Positions 25,110-34,440 of a stretch of 64,000 nt of DNA are shown one piece after another; positions within the stretch are counted from its first letter, which is position 1; each line of letters opens with the position of its first letter. Below the pieces are notes generated by a model. That model searched no databases. It was not told where the DNA came from and saw nothing but the letters and a program-made list of their open reading frames with translations. Source of the DNA: an uncultured Flammeovirgaceae bacterium (GTDB lineage Bacteria; Bacteroidota; Bacteroidia; Cytophagales; Cyclobacteriaceae); assembly GCA_937883755.1 (NCBI GenBank), contig CAKZYA010000016.1, positions 54,399 to 118,398 on the forward strand, read 5' to 3'. The translations under genes and the position numbers were made by a program.

Positions 25110-27356
25110 ATGCATAGTTTAGTCTATCTCGTTCCTGTCTTCGGAATCGTATCGTTGATTTTTATGGCCATTCGTTCGGCCTGGATTTCTAAGCAGGATG
25201 CTGGGGACGAAAATATGAAGGAGTTAGCAACCTACATTGCAGAAGGTGCAATGGCGTTTTTGAAAGCTGAGTGGAAAGTCCTAACGTATTTTGCCATCAT
25301 TGCCGCTATTTTATTAGCTTGGTCGGGTACCACTGTAGAAACTTCCAGTCCAGTAATTGCCATTTCATTTCTTATCGGAGCTGTTTTTTCTGCTACTGCG
25401 GGGTACATTGGAATGCGAGTAGCTACCAAGGCTAATGTACGTACTACCCAAGCCGCCCGTACTAGTCTAGCCAAAGCACTGAAAGTATCATTTGCCGGAG
25501 GAACGGTGATGGGACTAGGTGTAGCCGGATTGGCTGTTTTAGGTCTAGGAAGCCTATTTATCGTCTTCTATCAAATGTACGTGCTGAATGTAGCCGGAGC
25601 AGGGGTGAACGGTATAGAAATGGAAAAAGCACTGGAGGTGTTAGCCGGATTTTCTCTGGGGGCTGAAAGTATTGCCTTATTTGCTCGGGTTGGTGGTGGA
25701 ATTTACACCAAAGCGGCTGACGTAGGAGCAGATTTAGTAGGAAAGGTGGAAGCTGGAATTCCCGAAGACGATGTACGTAATCCCGCGACAATCGCGGATA
25801 ATGTGGGGGATAACGTAGGAGACGTAGCGGGTATGGGAGCTGACTTATTCGGTTCTTACGTAGCTACTATTTTGGCTACGATGGTGCTCGGAAGAGAGAT
25901 TGTTTCAAATGATGCTTTTGGTGGTATTGCTCCAATATTGCTTCCTATGCTGATTGCGGGCATTGGTTTAGTTTTCTCAATCGTAGGTTCATTTCTAGTT
26001 CGGATCAGTAAAGAGACAGACAGCGTTCAGAACGCCCTGAACTTAGGAAACTGGTCTTCCATTATTCTGACCGTCATTGCTTCGTTCTTCGTAGTAGATT
26101 ATTTGCTTCCGGAAAATATGGAAATCCGAGGAGTAGCATTCACAAGCCTGGATGTGTTTTGGGCAATCTTTATCGGATTGATTGTAGGGGCACTGATGAG
26201 TATCATTACTGAGTACTACACAGCCATGGGACGCCGTCCGGTGAATAGCATTATCCGCCAGTCTTCCACCGGGCACGCTACCAATATTATCGGTGGGCTT
26301 TCTGTGGGGATGGAATCTACTGTAATGCCAACCATTGTTTTAGCTATAGGAATTATTATGTCGTATTCCTTTGCTGGGCTATATGGGGTAGCGATTGCCG
26401 CTGCCGGAATGATGGCTACTACTGCTATGCAGCTTGCTATTGATGCTTTTGGGCCAATTGCCGACAACGCCGGAGGAATTGCTGAAATGAGCGGCCTACC
26501 CGAAGAAGTACGCGGGCGAACTGATAATCTGGATGCAGTAGGGAACACTACTGCGGCTACTGGTAAAGGCTTTGCCATCGCTTCGGCAGCATTGACTGCG
26601 TTAGCTTTGTTTGCAGCTTTCGTAGGAGTAGCAGGCATTGATTCTATAGACTTATACAAAGCCCCGGTACTAGGGGCTTTATTCATCGGAGCCATGATTC
26701 CTTTCATTTTCTCTTCATTGGCAATTGCGGCAGTAGGCAAAGCGGCTATGGACATGGTGCAGGAAGTGCGTCGGCAGTTCCGGGAAATCCCGGGAATTAT
26801 GGAGCATAAAGCCAAGCCAGAGTATCAAAAATGCGTAGAGATTTCTACTAAAGCTTCTATCCGCGAGATGATTATGCCTGGTGCAATCGCGCTATTGGCT
26901 CCCATTCTGGTTGGCTTTGGTCTTCAGGGTGTCTTTGAGAATACTTCGTCAGCTGAGATTCTAGGAGGGTTATTAGCAGGGATTACCGTTTCGGGTGTAT
27001 TGATGGGAATGTTCCAGAACAATGCGGGGGGAGCTTGGGATAACGCCAAAAAGTCATTTGAAAAAGGCGCCGAGATCGACGGCAAGATGGAGTACAAAGG
27101 GTCTGATGCCCACAAAGCATCGGTAACAGGCGATACCGTCGGTGACCCTTTCAAAGATACGTCGGGACCATCAATGAATATTCTAATTAAACTAACCTCT
27201 ATTGTTGCCTTGATTATTGCTCCTCATATTGCAGTGGATGGCGTTCATTCCGGTCAAACTGGAGTGGATTCAGAAATGGACAAGGTAGAGAAGCAAGAAG
27301 TTCAGGTAAAACAATCAGTTGAGGGTGAATCAAACAAGGTGGTTGAGGTACGCTAA
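25110..27356 (+). CDS. hppA: K+-dependent membrane-bound ion-translocating pyrophosphatase
   Basis: 748 residues from ATG 25110; a longer TTG frame would start inside the candidate promoter. About 16 membrane helices. Active-site signatures are intact: [20 protein letters not shown] (195-214), [18 protein letters not shown] (224-241) and the late [33 protein letters not shown] with Ala482 and Gly485 marks the K+-dependent branch, since K+-independent enzymes have Lys at the first site. The helix-6 residue that is Glu in sodium pumps (DLFESY) is Gly248 here, while helix 5 has Glu186 (GAES). It couples PPi hydrolysis to cation export. A charged C-terminal tail of about 35 residues follows the last helix. 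Confidence 0.95.
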   Translation: MHSLVYLVPVFGIVSLIFMAIRSAWISKQDAGDENMKELATYIAEGAMAFLKAEWKVLTYFAIIAAILLAWSGTTVETSSPVIAISFLIGAVFSATAGYIGMRVATKANVRTTQAARTSLAKALKVSFAGGTVMGLGVAGLAVLGLGSLFIVFYQMYVLNVAGAGVNGIEMEKALEVLAGFSLGAESIALFARVGGGIYTKAADVGADLVGKVEAGIPEDDVRNPATIADNVGDNVGDVAGMGADLFGSYVATILATMVLGREIVSNDAFGGIAPILLPMLIAGIGLVFSIVGSFLVRISKETDSVQNALNLGNWSSIILTVIASFFVVDYLLPENMEIRGVAFTSLDVFWAIFIGLIVGALMSIITEYYTAMGRRPVNSIIRQSSTGHATNIIGGLSVGMESTVMPTIVLAIGIIMSYSFAGLYGVAIAAAGMMATTAMQLAIDAFGPIADNAGGIAEMSGLPEEVRGRTDNLDAVGNTTAATGKGFAIASAALTALALFAAFVGVAGIDSIDLYKAPVLGALFIGAMIPFIFSSLAIAAVGKAAMDMVQEVRRQFREIPGIMEHKAKPEYQKCVEISTKASIREMIMPGAIALLAPILVGFGLQGVFENTSSAEILGGLLAGITVSGVLMGMFQNNAGGAWDNAKKSFEKGAEIDGKMEYKGSDAHKASVTGDTVGDPFKDTSGPSMNILIKLTSIVALIIAPHIAVDGVHSGQTGVDSEMDKVEKQEVQVKQSVEGESNKVVEVR

Positions 27357-27366
27357 AGTACCTCAA
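27343..27366 (+). terminator. intrinsic terminator overlapping the hppA stop codon
   Basis: TTGAGGTAC and GTACCTCAA form a perfect 9-bp stem around a six-base loop, followed by TCTTTTTC. The stem includes the last hppA codons and stop, and also the stop of the convergent DUF2157 gene at 27363. It should terminate plus-strand transcripts; the minus strand has no T-run after it. Confidence 0.75.
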
Positions 27367-28409
27367 TCTTTTTCTAATCGATTCCAGATACTTTCGGCCT
27401 TCCGGCCAATCAGCCAGAATGATAAGGCCAACAAACTGAAGAATACCACCTGGTGCAAGCTATCCCAGCCGTACTCAAAGTAACGGGTGTAAATATTCAG
27501 TAATAAAAATACAATACCGATTTCGGTTGTCAACCGCTCTTGCTGTCGCAAACCCCACCAAATAGTAACCAAGGAAGCCAAAGCTAACAAGATAACCGCG
27601 TACCAGAACTGATACTGAGGAGCTTCACTCCAAGTAGATAAACTACCGTGGTTGCCAAACATGGAAACTAGCCATAAGGAAAATAGTAATCCGAGTAGCC
27701 CCGAGTAGTAGGTGATTGGGTAGAAAGTATGGGTTTTCTCCTTTCGCAATAGCAGAGGACTGATGGCTAATAATATCCCCCCAAGTACGGTATAGCGCAT
27801 CGGGAAATTCATTCCTAAAAAATACGACTGTTCGTTTACCAAATAAAATGTTTCTAACCCGTACCAAATAGCTAAAGCAGTCAGACTGATTCCCCACAAC
27901 AATTTGCTTTGTAAATAGATGGATAAGACTCCATAAATGATAGTAGCTACTCCGACAAATAGTGCAAAGTGCCCTTCAGCCATACCCAAAGCTTCACTTA
28001 GATAGGTAAGGGCAAATGCGATGAAAATTGCCCCAAAGATTAATAAAGCTTCGTTGCTGTAACGTTGCCGTGGATACTTTCTTCGTCGGTATACTCCTCC
28101 TACAAATGTAATTACTGCCAGAAATGCGAAAAGAAAGGATTTGGTAAGATCAGAAGTGCCTAACAGAGAAGATAGAAGCTTGAGTAGCCATTCATCCAGC
28201 AGAAATAGCACAGTCGCTAGAATGATACAAGCAATGGCAAAGAAAAACGCAATCAGTGATAGGTTCTTCCAGTCAAAGCGGGCTTTCGTTTTCTTTACTT
28301 CGTAGGACTTACGAAGGGTTTCAGCAGTGGCTACGCTAATAATTTGCTCTTTCTCCCAGTGCTGAAGTGCTTTCTGCAATGTTTGGTGTTCCTCTTCAGT
28401 AACTCGCAT
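27363..28409 (-). CDS. DUF2157 multi-spanning membrane protein
   Basis: I start at ATG 28409 (348 residues). The longer frame to 28478 would run into the terminator of the upstream gene. A cytosolic N-terminal segment (MRVTEEEHQTLQKALQHWEKEQIIS, about 1-48) is the DUF2157 signature, followed by about ten membrane helices in pairs separated by short basic loops. Function is not known for the family; a small-molecule transporter or envelope role is possible. Convergent with hppA, with only six bases between the stop codons. Confidence 0.82.
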   Translation of the reverse strand: MRVTEEEHQTLQKALQHWEKEQIISVATAETLRKSYEVKKTKARFDWKNLSLIAFFFAIACIILATVLFLLDEWLLKLLSSLLGTSDLTKSFLFAFLAVITFVGGVYRRRKYPRQRYSNEALLIFGAIFIAFALTYLSEALGMAEGHFALFVGVATIIYGVLSIYLQSKLLWGISLTALAIWYGLETFYLVNEQSYFLGMNFPMRYTVLGGILLAISPLLLRKEKTHTFYPITYYSGLLGLLFSLWLVSMFGNHGSLSTWSEAPQYQFWYAVILLALASLVTIWWGLRQQERLTTEIGIVFLLLNIYTRYFEYGWDSLHQVVFFSLLALSFWLIGRKAESIWNRLEKD

Positions 28410-28465
28410 ACTGCAATATACAAATCCTGAACAATGCCTATCTTCTGCTAGTCGGACAAAAAGAA

Positions 28466-28508
28466 CCCACCCGAGCATTCAGAACTGAATCTGACGAGCT
28501 CGGGTGGG
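28466..28508 (-). terminator. intrinsic terminator of the DUF6600 gene
   Basis: CCCACCCGAGC and GCTCGGGTGGG make a perfect 11-bp stem with a 21-base insert that itself contains ATTCAGAACTGAAT, an inverted repeat able to extend the structure. On the minus strand a T-rich stretch (TTCTTTTTG) follows. It lies between the DUF6600 stop and the DUF2157 start. Confidence 0.85.
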
Positions 28509-28536
28509 TAGGTGGAAGGGCAACTAATAAATCTTA

Positions 28537-29886
28537 TTAATTAGGTCGATTTCTGCTAGACCCGCTACTTCTCGATGAACTAGAACGTTTCGCGCTAGAA
28601 CGGTTCACGCTGGAACGAGACGAACTAGACTTAGACCGGCTTACACTTGAGCGGGAACTAGGACTACTATTCCGTGATGAACTAGAACGACTGACGCTAG
28701 ATCGGGGACTACTACTGCGAGAAGAACTAGATCGGGTCACGCTTGATCGGCTCGATGGTGATGAAGTACGAGCTGAATTAGCGGATGACCGATTACTTGA
28801 TCTAGTTACTGAACTACTAGAACGTGCTCTTGACGATGGCTGCGAAGAACTTCTGTTGTACTGTGGCGTGCTACGCTGAGTACGGCTATTCACTGACGAT
28901 CGTTCTTTAGAGCGAGTATAGTTACTACGGCTATCTGAACCTCGAGCGTTCTCATTACGGCTGTAATTAGAGTAATCTGTTCGGCTGCGAGTATTAGGCG
29001 CAGTATAGTTTCTACTTCCCGACGAACGAGTAGCTGACGAGCGACTATCTCGCTGGTAAGTAGAACGTTGGGTAGTAGCAGTCCGACCGTTTCTCTGGTT
29101 CGTATACAAACTGCCAGAGCTTACGCTGGATCGAGAACCTCGGTTACCTCGGGCACGAGGTTGATACATTGTAACTGATCCTTGACGGAGTGCGGGAGTT
29201 CCCGGGCGACTCGCTGGTCGTACCTGACGAACAGCTACACGACGACGAGTTACCCGCTCGATTTCCCGAACCTGCGGACCACTGTAATAATGATGATTAT
29301 TATTGTATACGTAGGTATTGTTAATTATCGTAGTCTGACGATAGACATTTCTTATCCGACGACGCGGTAGACAATAATCGTAAATCCGAGGACTAGTAAT
29401 GTAACGTTGAGGAACAAATGCCCAATAATTATTAGGAATACGGCGACCAATATTGATAGAAACATTGACATTTAGCCCGGGCGAAAGCGGTGCCCAACCG
29501 TAGTGACCACCTCCTGAACGCCAAGCTACCCAAGCTGGTCCCCACTCGTAGCCTGGAACCCAAGCCCAACCGTAAAAATCATCCAGATACCAACGACCAT
29601 AGTGGAACGGTGCCCAACCCCAATCATAATCGGATACCCAAGTATTACCGTAATCAGTCATAACCCAGTGCCCTCGCGTAACGTAAGGTCGGAAACCCCG
29701 ACGAACCCGAGGAACCCACACCTGACCGTGACGGGTATCGTATACCCAGTCGCCGTAAGGTGAAAGCTCTTGGTAAAACGTTTCAAAAGTAACGTAAGCT
29801 TGAGCCTCACTGGTCGAGGGACTCAGTAGAAAACTGAATCCAATAAGCAATAGCCCAGCCAGATTGAATTTATATGGAGCTTTCAT
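28537..29886 (-). CDS. secreted DUF6600 protein with Ser/Arg-rich C-terminus
   Basis: ATG 29886 gives 449 residues with a signal peptide (1-29, ending STSEAQA). Residues about 38-137 are rich in Trp and Tyr in repeats of the Y-x-W kind (GDWVYDTRHGQVWVP; DYDWGWAPFHYGRWYLDDFYGWAWVPG), the DUF6600 pattern. From about residue 290 to the end the sequence is low complexity and built from SSxRSS units, with Ser and Arg dominating, like eukaryotic SR domains. There is no membrane segment beyond the signal. Probably an envelope or extracellular protein whose basic tail could bind nucleic acid, polysaccharide or cell-surface polyanions. Function unknown. Confidence 0.85.
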   Translation of the reverse strand: MKAPYKFNLAGLLLIGFSFLLSPSTSEAQAYVTFETFYQELSPYGDWVYDTRHGQVWVPRVRRGFRPYVTRGHWVMTDYGNTWVSDYDWGWAPFHYGRWYLDDFYGWAWVPGYEWGPAWVAWRSGGGHYGWAPLSPGLNVNVSINIGRRIPNNYWAFVPQRYITSPRIYDYCLPRRRIRNVYRQTTIINNTYVYNNNHHYYSGPQVREIERVTRRRVAVRQVRPASRPGTPALRQGSVTMYQPRARGNRGSRSSVSSGSLYTNQRNGRTATTQRSTYQRDSRSSATRSSGSRNYTAPNTRSRTDYSNYSRNENARGSDSRSNYTRSKERSSVNSRTQRSTPQYNRSSSQPSSRARSSSSVTRSSNRSSANSARTSSPSSRSSVTRSSSSRSSSPRSSVSRSSSSRNSSPSSRSSVSRSKSSSSRSSVNRSSAKRSSSSRSSGSSRNRPN

Positions 29887-30152
29887 AATCAGAGAAATTA
29901 AATTGCACATAGAAGTATTTTACCAAAAAGCAGTAAATACTTACATTCTCTTAATAAAGAGGCTAAAATCATGCCTACATTAAAAATTTTTCAAGAAAAG
30001 CTCGTTAAATTCAAACAGGCAGTTTACGTATTTAGCTGATTATCAGAAATTTACAGTTTCAGGAAAAAATTATAATTTTTTGTTCCTCAGGCCATTAAAC
30101 ATCAAAAAATTGCACAAATTAGCTTAGCTATTTGGCGTCTAAAATCAAAAAC

Positions 30153-31235
30153 TTACGAGAGAACAAGAGACAAATCCCAGGACTGATCGGGAAGGTAATG
30201 CAGGTTGCCCTGCTGGATATGGAGTGGGGATGGAACATTGTTATGGTAGAGTTTTCCAGTGCCTAAACCTTGGGGCATAGTTACTTGCTTATACGCCGCA
30301 AATTGAGCGATAGCATTCAGCCCAATATTAGATTCCAGGGCAGAAGTCATCCACCAGCCAATATTTCGCGCTTCGGCTAGTTGAATCCACTGCTCAGTAG
30401 CCGCCAATCCTCCCAAAAGCGTAGGCTTCAAAATAATGTACTGAGGCTGAGTGTGATCTAAAAGCTTAGCCTGGCTCTCAAGAGAGGTAACCCCAATAAG
30501 TTCTTCGTCTAAGGCAATAGGCAGCGGAGTAACTTTGCAAAGCTTTTGCATTTCTTCAAGCTGTCCAGTAGCAATGGGTTGCTCAATAGAATGTAAGTCG
30601 TATTCAGCCAACTGTTGAAGTTTCGCTAAGGCTTCACCAGGTGAAAAAGCCCCGTTGGCATCTACCCGAATAGTGATTCTATCGGCTGAATAATTTTCCC
30701 GGATATAGACTAGCAGTGATAGTTCGGTAGTAAAGTCAATCGCCCCGATTTTCAGTTTAATACAGTTGAATCCCTGCACTAGCTTTTCATCAATTTGTCT
30801 CTTCATAAAATCCCGATCCCCCATCCAAACTAGGCCATTAATCGGAATAGGGGGAAAGCTATTACTCTGAAAAACCGAAGGAAATATTTTCCGTTCGCCT
30901 CCCTGGAGCAAATCCCGTAAAGCTGTTTCAACCCCAAATCTGAGTGCCGGAAAGTTAGTAGAAATATGCTTATCAATAAAATCAGTAATCCCTTCTTCAT
31001 CTTCTGGGAAAGGTGCGTTTTCTATTTTACTTAAAACATCCTGAATCTTTTCTGCCAAATCAGGACGATAGTCGGGACTCAGCCCTTTTAGTGGGGCGCA
31101 TTCCCCGATGCCAACCGCGTCGTTACTTTTCAAAAGTATGAAGTAAGTATCATGTTCGGTAAGTGTTCCCCGGGACGTTCCGGCTACAAAGGTGAATTTT
31201 AGGGTATGCTTAGTATAGTCAGCTTTTAATCTCAT
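30153..31235 (-). CDS. menC: o-succinylbenzoate synthase
   Basis: 360 residues of the enolase superfamily. N-terminal FVAGTSRGTLTEHDTYFILL, GIGECAPLKGLSPDY, then KLKIGAID (KxK with catalytic lysines), metal ligands in VDANGAFS, SIEQPI and LDEELIG, and MTSALESNIGLNAIAQFAAY near the C-terminus, which is characteristic of MenC. It dehydrates SHCHC to o-succinylbenzoate in menaquinone synthesis. Other men genes are not visible here, so the pathway is dispersed. A dipeptide epimerase is the main alternative, but the SALESNIGLNAIAQ stretch favours MenC. Confidence 0.9.
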   Translation of the reverse strand: MRLKADYTKHTLKFTFVAGTSRGTLTEHDTYFILLKSNDAVGIGECAPLKGLSPDYRPDLAEKIQDVLSKIENAPFPEDEEGITDFIDKHISTNFPALRFGVETALRDLLQGGERKIFPSVFQSNSFPPIPINGLVWMGDRDFMKRQIDEKLVQGFNCIKLKIGAIDFTTELSLLVYIRENYSADRITIRVDANGAFSPGEALAKLQQLAEYDLHSIEQPIATGQLEEMQKLCKVTPLPIALDEELIGVTSLESQAKLLDHTQPQYIILKPTLLGGLAATEQWIQLAEARNIGWWMTSALESNIGLNAIAQFAAYKQVTMPQGLGTGKLYHNNVPSPLHIQQGNLHYLPDQSWDLSLVLS

Positions 31236-31342
31236 GAGATTGGAAAATTGCAGATTAAAAATTGCAAATTGAAGATTACTTCCCGTTTTTTATTTTCTAT
31301 TTAGGACTTTATATTTTTTAGCTTAACTATCAACCTTTCTCT

Positions 31343-31843
31343 ATGGAAACCACTGAAGACTTTACTTTTGATGTTATTGTAGAAATTCCGAAAGGAAGTC
31401 GCAATAAATACGAATATGACCCCGAAAAGAAGATGATTCGCTACGACCGGATGATCTTTTCTTCTATGTTTTACCCTAGCGACTACGGCTTCATTCCCGA
31501 AACGCTAGCGGGTGATGGTGATGCACTGGATGCCCTAGTGCTAGTAACTGAACCAACTTTCCCCGGTTGCTTGATCGAGGTGAAACCGATTGGACTGTTT
31601 CGAATGCGGGATGAAAAGGGCCCCGATGCTAAAGTGCTCTGCGTTCCAGTGAGTGATCCGATTTGGAACAAGGTGAATACACTAGATGAGATTAACCCGC
31701 ACCTCAAAAGAGAAATTGAGCACTTCTTCCAGGTGTACAAAGACTTAGAAAAGAAAAAAGTAGGTATTGATGGTTGGGAAGATAGAGAAGCGGCTATTGC
31801 GGTGTACCGCGAATCAAAACAGCGTTATCTCGATGAGAACTAG
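31343..31843 (+). CDS. ppa: soluble inorganic pyrophosphatase
   Basis: 166 residues, family I. IPKGSRNKYEYD (16-27), MFYPSDYGFIPETLAGDGDALDALVL (with the DxDxxD-type metal ligands) and the Lys/Glu-rich C-terminus are all standard. It hydrolyses cytoplasmic PPi. It co-exists with the membrane PPase gene 4 kb away. The gap to menC holds A/T-rich repeated words (ATTGCAGATTAAAAATTGCAA). Confidence 0.95.
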   Translation: METTEDFTFDVIVEIPKGSRNKYEYDPEKKMIRYDRMIFSSMFYPSDYGFIPETLAGDGDALDALVLVTEPTFPGCLIEVKPIGLFRMRDEKGPDAKVLCVPVSDPIWNKVNTLDEINPHLKREIEHFFQVYKDLEKKKVGIDGWEDREAAIAVYRESKQRYLDEN

Positions 31844-31868
31844 CACCCATAGTGATACCGATTGAAGT

Positions 31869-32462
31869 ATGATGATAACGTACCACAGCAGCTTTTCCTC
31901 AAAAATATCCTCTAGACCATTGCTGTTAATAGCAGTTCTTGGGTTTTGTATCGTACTGTATTTTTATCAAACTGCCCGGGTGACTACATCTCCCGCCGAC
32001 CTAAATGAGCTGATTATGAATTCTTATGCAGAATCAGTCATTTCCGACGCCAAACACCGTACTTACGTTAATCTGGTTCTTTTTTTGCAGGCGGGAATCG
32101 GAATGACTTTCATCGTAGTTCCTTTTGTTATAAGCATTTACCGCAATCGCGCGGTACTAAAGCGAATGAACAATCGGGCCAAATACATTCAGTCAATTCA
32201 GGGAAAGCTTCACGCTCAAAAATCGTGGGCGGTAGGCGAAAGCGAGAGTTTTGAAGATCAATTACTCAGAGGGTTTCCTCATTTGACCGCTCACGATTTA
32301 AAGATTTGCGCTCTATTGCATCAGAATTATTCATCTAAAGAAATTGCCGAACAACTCAATATCACGCCCGGCAGCGTTAACACTGCCCGCTACCGTCTTC
32401 GCAAAAAACTAAACCTTCATAAAGAGGCTGATCTGATTGTTTACCTAAACAAAATAGCCTAA
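31869..32462 (+). CDS. membrane-anchored LuxR-type HTH regulator
   Basis: 197 residues. Two hydrophobic segments (about 18-36 and 66-90) flank a short extracytoplasmic loop, then a cytosolic linker leads to a C-terminal GerE-like HTH (about 137-195): FPHLTAHDLKICALLHQNYSSKEIAEQLNITPGSVNTARYRLRKKL. The recognition helix and the helix before it match LuxR/GerE proteins. A membrane-bound transcription factor of this design is common in Bacteroidota, where loop signals would control DNA binding. It follows ppa by 25 bp. Confidence 0.85.
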   Translation: MMITYHSSFSSKISSRPLLLIAVLGFCIVLYFYQTARVTTSPADLNELIMNSYAESVISDAKHRTYVNLVLFLQAGIGMTFIVVPFVISIYRNRAVLKRMNNRAKYIQSIQGKLHAQKSWAVGESESFEDQLLRGFPHLTAHDLKICALLHQNYSSKEIAEQLNITPGSVNTARYRLRKKLNLHKEADLIVYLNKIA

Positions 32463-32545
32463 AAAGCGCGGTGTTGATTCGTTGTCTATCACTCTGATTT
32501 GCCAGTATGGGGTTTAATTCTGGTTCTTTACTGGGAAAAAAGACC

Positions 32546-33370
32546 ATGCACCTATCAACAAAAAAACTCCGCCTATCCAGCCTCATTTTTCTCTTTTTCA
32601 TTGGAACCATTCAAATCATCTTCGCTCAGAATGATTCTAGTCAGCTAGAAGTAAGTCAGAGACAAGATACACTTGACTCTGAAACCGTTACACTCAAAGA
32701 TGGGGAGGAAGCTCCACCTGAAGGAGAAGCGGTGCCTAATTTGCATCAAGTCATTCGTGAGCAATTCATTAATGGCGACTGGAGGTTTATGACTCCAGTA
32801 CTACTGTGCCTAATTCTTGGACTGCTAATCGCTATAGAGCGAATTGTCCGCCTTAATCTAGCTATGTCAAACGTAGACCACACACTTACTCATCTACGGG
32901 ATGATCTACAAAATGGCGGGGTTAATCAGGCACTAGGCCGACTGCAAAAGCAAAGAAGCTCGGTAGCGATGATTTTTCGGCAAAGCTTAGAAAAGTGGGA
33001 GGACGGTATTGAGGTCGTAGAAAAAGCTATTATCTCTTATGGCTCGGTAGAAATGGGTAAACTAGAGAAAGGCTTGGTTTGGATTTCTCTGTTTATCTCT
33101 ATTGCGCCCATGCTAGGTTTTATGGGAACCGTCATTGGCATGATTAACGCCTTTGACGCTATTGAAGCGGCGGGTGATATTTCGCCTACTTTGGTAGCTA
33201 GTGGGATTAAGACAGCTCTGCTAACCACTGTGGCAGGACTGATTGTAGCGATTATCCTTCAATTATTCTACAACTATTGTGTAGCCAAAATCGACAGTAT
33301 CGTGAACGACATGGAGCGGGCTTCCATCGCTTTTGTAGACGTATTGGTAGATTTCAGGAGTGAAAGTTAG
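32546..33370 (+). CDS. MotA/TolQ/ExbB proton-channel family protein
   Basis: ATG 32546 gives 274 residues; the 13 extra N-terminal residues of the longer frame look spurious. A signal-like hydrophobic stretch (about 8-28) and a linker precede a first membrane helix (about 75-97). Two C-terminal helices (about 175-205, LVWISLFISIAPMLGFMGTVIGMINAFDAIE, and 217-240, ALLTTVAGLIVAIILQLFYNY) carry the ExbB/TolQ proton-path pattern. No ExbD or TolR gene follows; the next gene is a small lipoprotein. Presumably energises a TonB system with a partner elsewhere. Confidence 0.85.
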   Translation: MHLSTKKLRLSSLIFLFFIGTIQIIFAQNDSSQLEVSQRQDTLDSETVTLKDGEEAPPEGEAVPNLHQVIREQFINGDWRFMTPVLLCLILGLLIAIERIVRLNLAMSNVDHTLTHLRDDLQNGGVNQALGRLQKQRSSVAMIFRQSLEKWEDGIEVVEKAIISYGSVEMGKLEKGLVWISLFISIAPMLGFMGTVIGMINAFDAIEAAGDISPTLVASGIKTALLTTVAGLIVAIILQLFYNYCVAKIDSIVNDMERASIAFVDVLVDFRSES

Positions 33371-33400
33371 AACAAAACGATACATAACAAGTAGGTTTAA

Positions 33401-33856
33401 ATGAATAGCAATAAAGCTTTGATAATCAATAATTTAAACAGTATTATTTTATTTATTACTTCATGTATGAGTTGTACATCAGATGGTCATTACGAGCGAT
33501 TGGTTGGGAAGTGGACTATTGTGGAAATAACATCTAGAGCCGAACGAATAGATTTAGATGAAGTACTAGGTAGCCGCTCGGTGATATTTACCAGTTGGGG
33601 AAAATTTCAGCAAGGAAGCAGACAAACTGGGATTCGTGGTAAATGGAAAATTGTAGGTGACCGATTACGGTTAATCCAACCAGAAACAACAGATGTACGA
33701 GGAAAAATTCTTTTTGAAGAAGTACAACAGGAATGGGAATTAACCTTTTCTGAAGAATGGATGATCTGGCGAGGTACTGCTTTAAATGAGACTCAACATT
33801 TAAAAATTATGTTGCGAAAGCAGCTGAAGAGAAACGAAACAACAAATCATCTCTAG
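33401..33856 (+). CDS. small lipoprotein, lipocalin-like
   Basis: 151 residues with a lipoprotein-type N-terminus; Cys22 or Cys25 (FITSCMSCTSDG) is the likely lipidated residue. The body, LVGKWTIVEITSR ... GIRGKWKIVGDRLRLIQPE ... QEWELTFSEEWMIWRG, is strand-rich with the GKW motif repeated, as in lipocalin-like/DUF5004-type domains. No catalytic residues seen. It follows the ExbB-like gene by 30 bp. Confidence 0.65.
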   Translation: MNSNKALIINNLNSIILFITSCMSCTSDGHYERLVGKWTIVEITSRAERIDLDEVLGSRSVIFTSWGKFQQGSRQTGIRGKWKIVGDRLRLIQPETTDVRGKILFEEVQQEWELTFSEEWMIWRGTALNETQHLKIMLRKQLKRNETTNHL

Positions 33857-33918
33857 ATTTTTTTGTAAATGTTTGCATACGAAACCTACTATAAAGAAAC
33901 CGCATTACCCGGAAAGTA

Positions 33919-34440
33919 CTAAATCTTAGAACGCCTTAGTTTCTCCTTTTTCTCCTGTTCTTTCTCTCGGTTTTGTGGATCGGGGAATACCAAATCAGTA
34001 CTGGAATAGGTGGTTCCGAAAGTGGAGTAAGCATTGTAAACCTGTGAGACCGCACTTATAACCTGATCCTTAGAAAGTTCTTTAAGAGGATGAATAAAAG
34101 CTGCCCACACGAGATCGTTGGAAATGGCATATTTCACATCAAGTGCCGAATGGAAATTGGCAGCCATTGCCTCTTTAAGTTGGTCATCAGAAACATCTTT
34201 CATTTCACGAACCGGGGCGATAATCCTCATCCGATTGTTCACCTGGTCGGTAATACAAAGCATGGGGAGGCCATTTACCGAAAATTCCCAGCCGCCATTC
34301 TCTCCGGCAATAGTATCAGAAACTACGTAGAGAATTTTTTCCGGCTTTTCGTTATCCATGTTCTGAGAATACGCTGGAGAAAGCAATAGAAAAGTGAAAA
34401 GGTAAAAACAAATAATTTTCAGGAAGCCCATAGTCTTCAA
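33919..34440 (-). CDS. secreted hypothetical protein
   Basis: 173 residues. Signal peptide about 1-25 (ending SPAYSQ); a second ATG three codons in is an equally likely start. The mature part is an alpha/beta domain (ILYVVSDTIAGENGGWEFSVNGLPMLCITDQVNNRMRIIAPV, then helices to about 140) with a very charged tail (NREKEQEKKEKLRR). The fold suggests a YbjN or secretion-chaperone-like unit, but I do not recognise a family. Confidence 0.6.
   Translation of the reverse strand: MKTMGFLKIICFYLFTFLLLSPAYSQNMDNEKPEKILYVVSDTIAGENGGWEFSVNGLPMLCITDQVNNRMRIIAPVREMKDVSDDQLKEAMAANFHSALDVKYAISNDLVWAAFIHPLKELSKDQVISAVSQVYNAYSTFGTTYSSTDLVFPDPQNREKEQEKKEKLRRSKI

Noticed and set aside
26216..26815. 199-codon antisense frame inside hppA
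   Set aside because: It is the reverse shadow of Ala/Gly-rich transmembrane coding sequence with a biased composition, and the hppA frame is fully explained.
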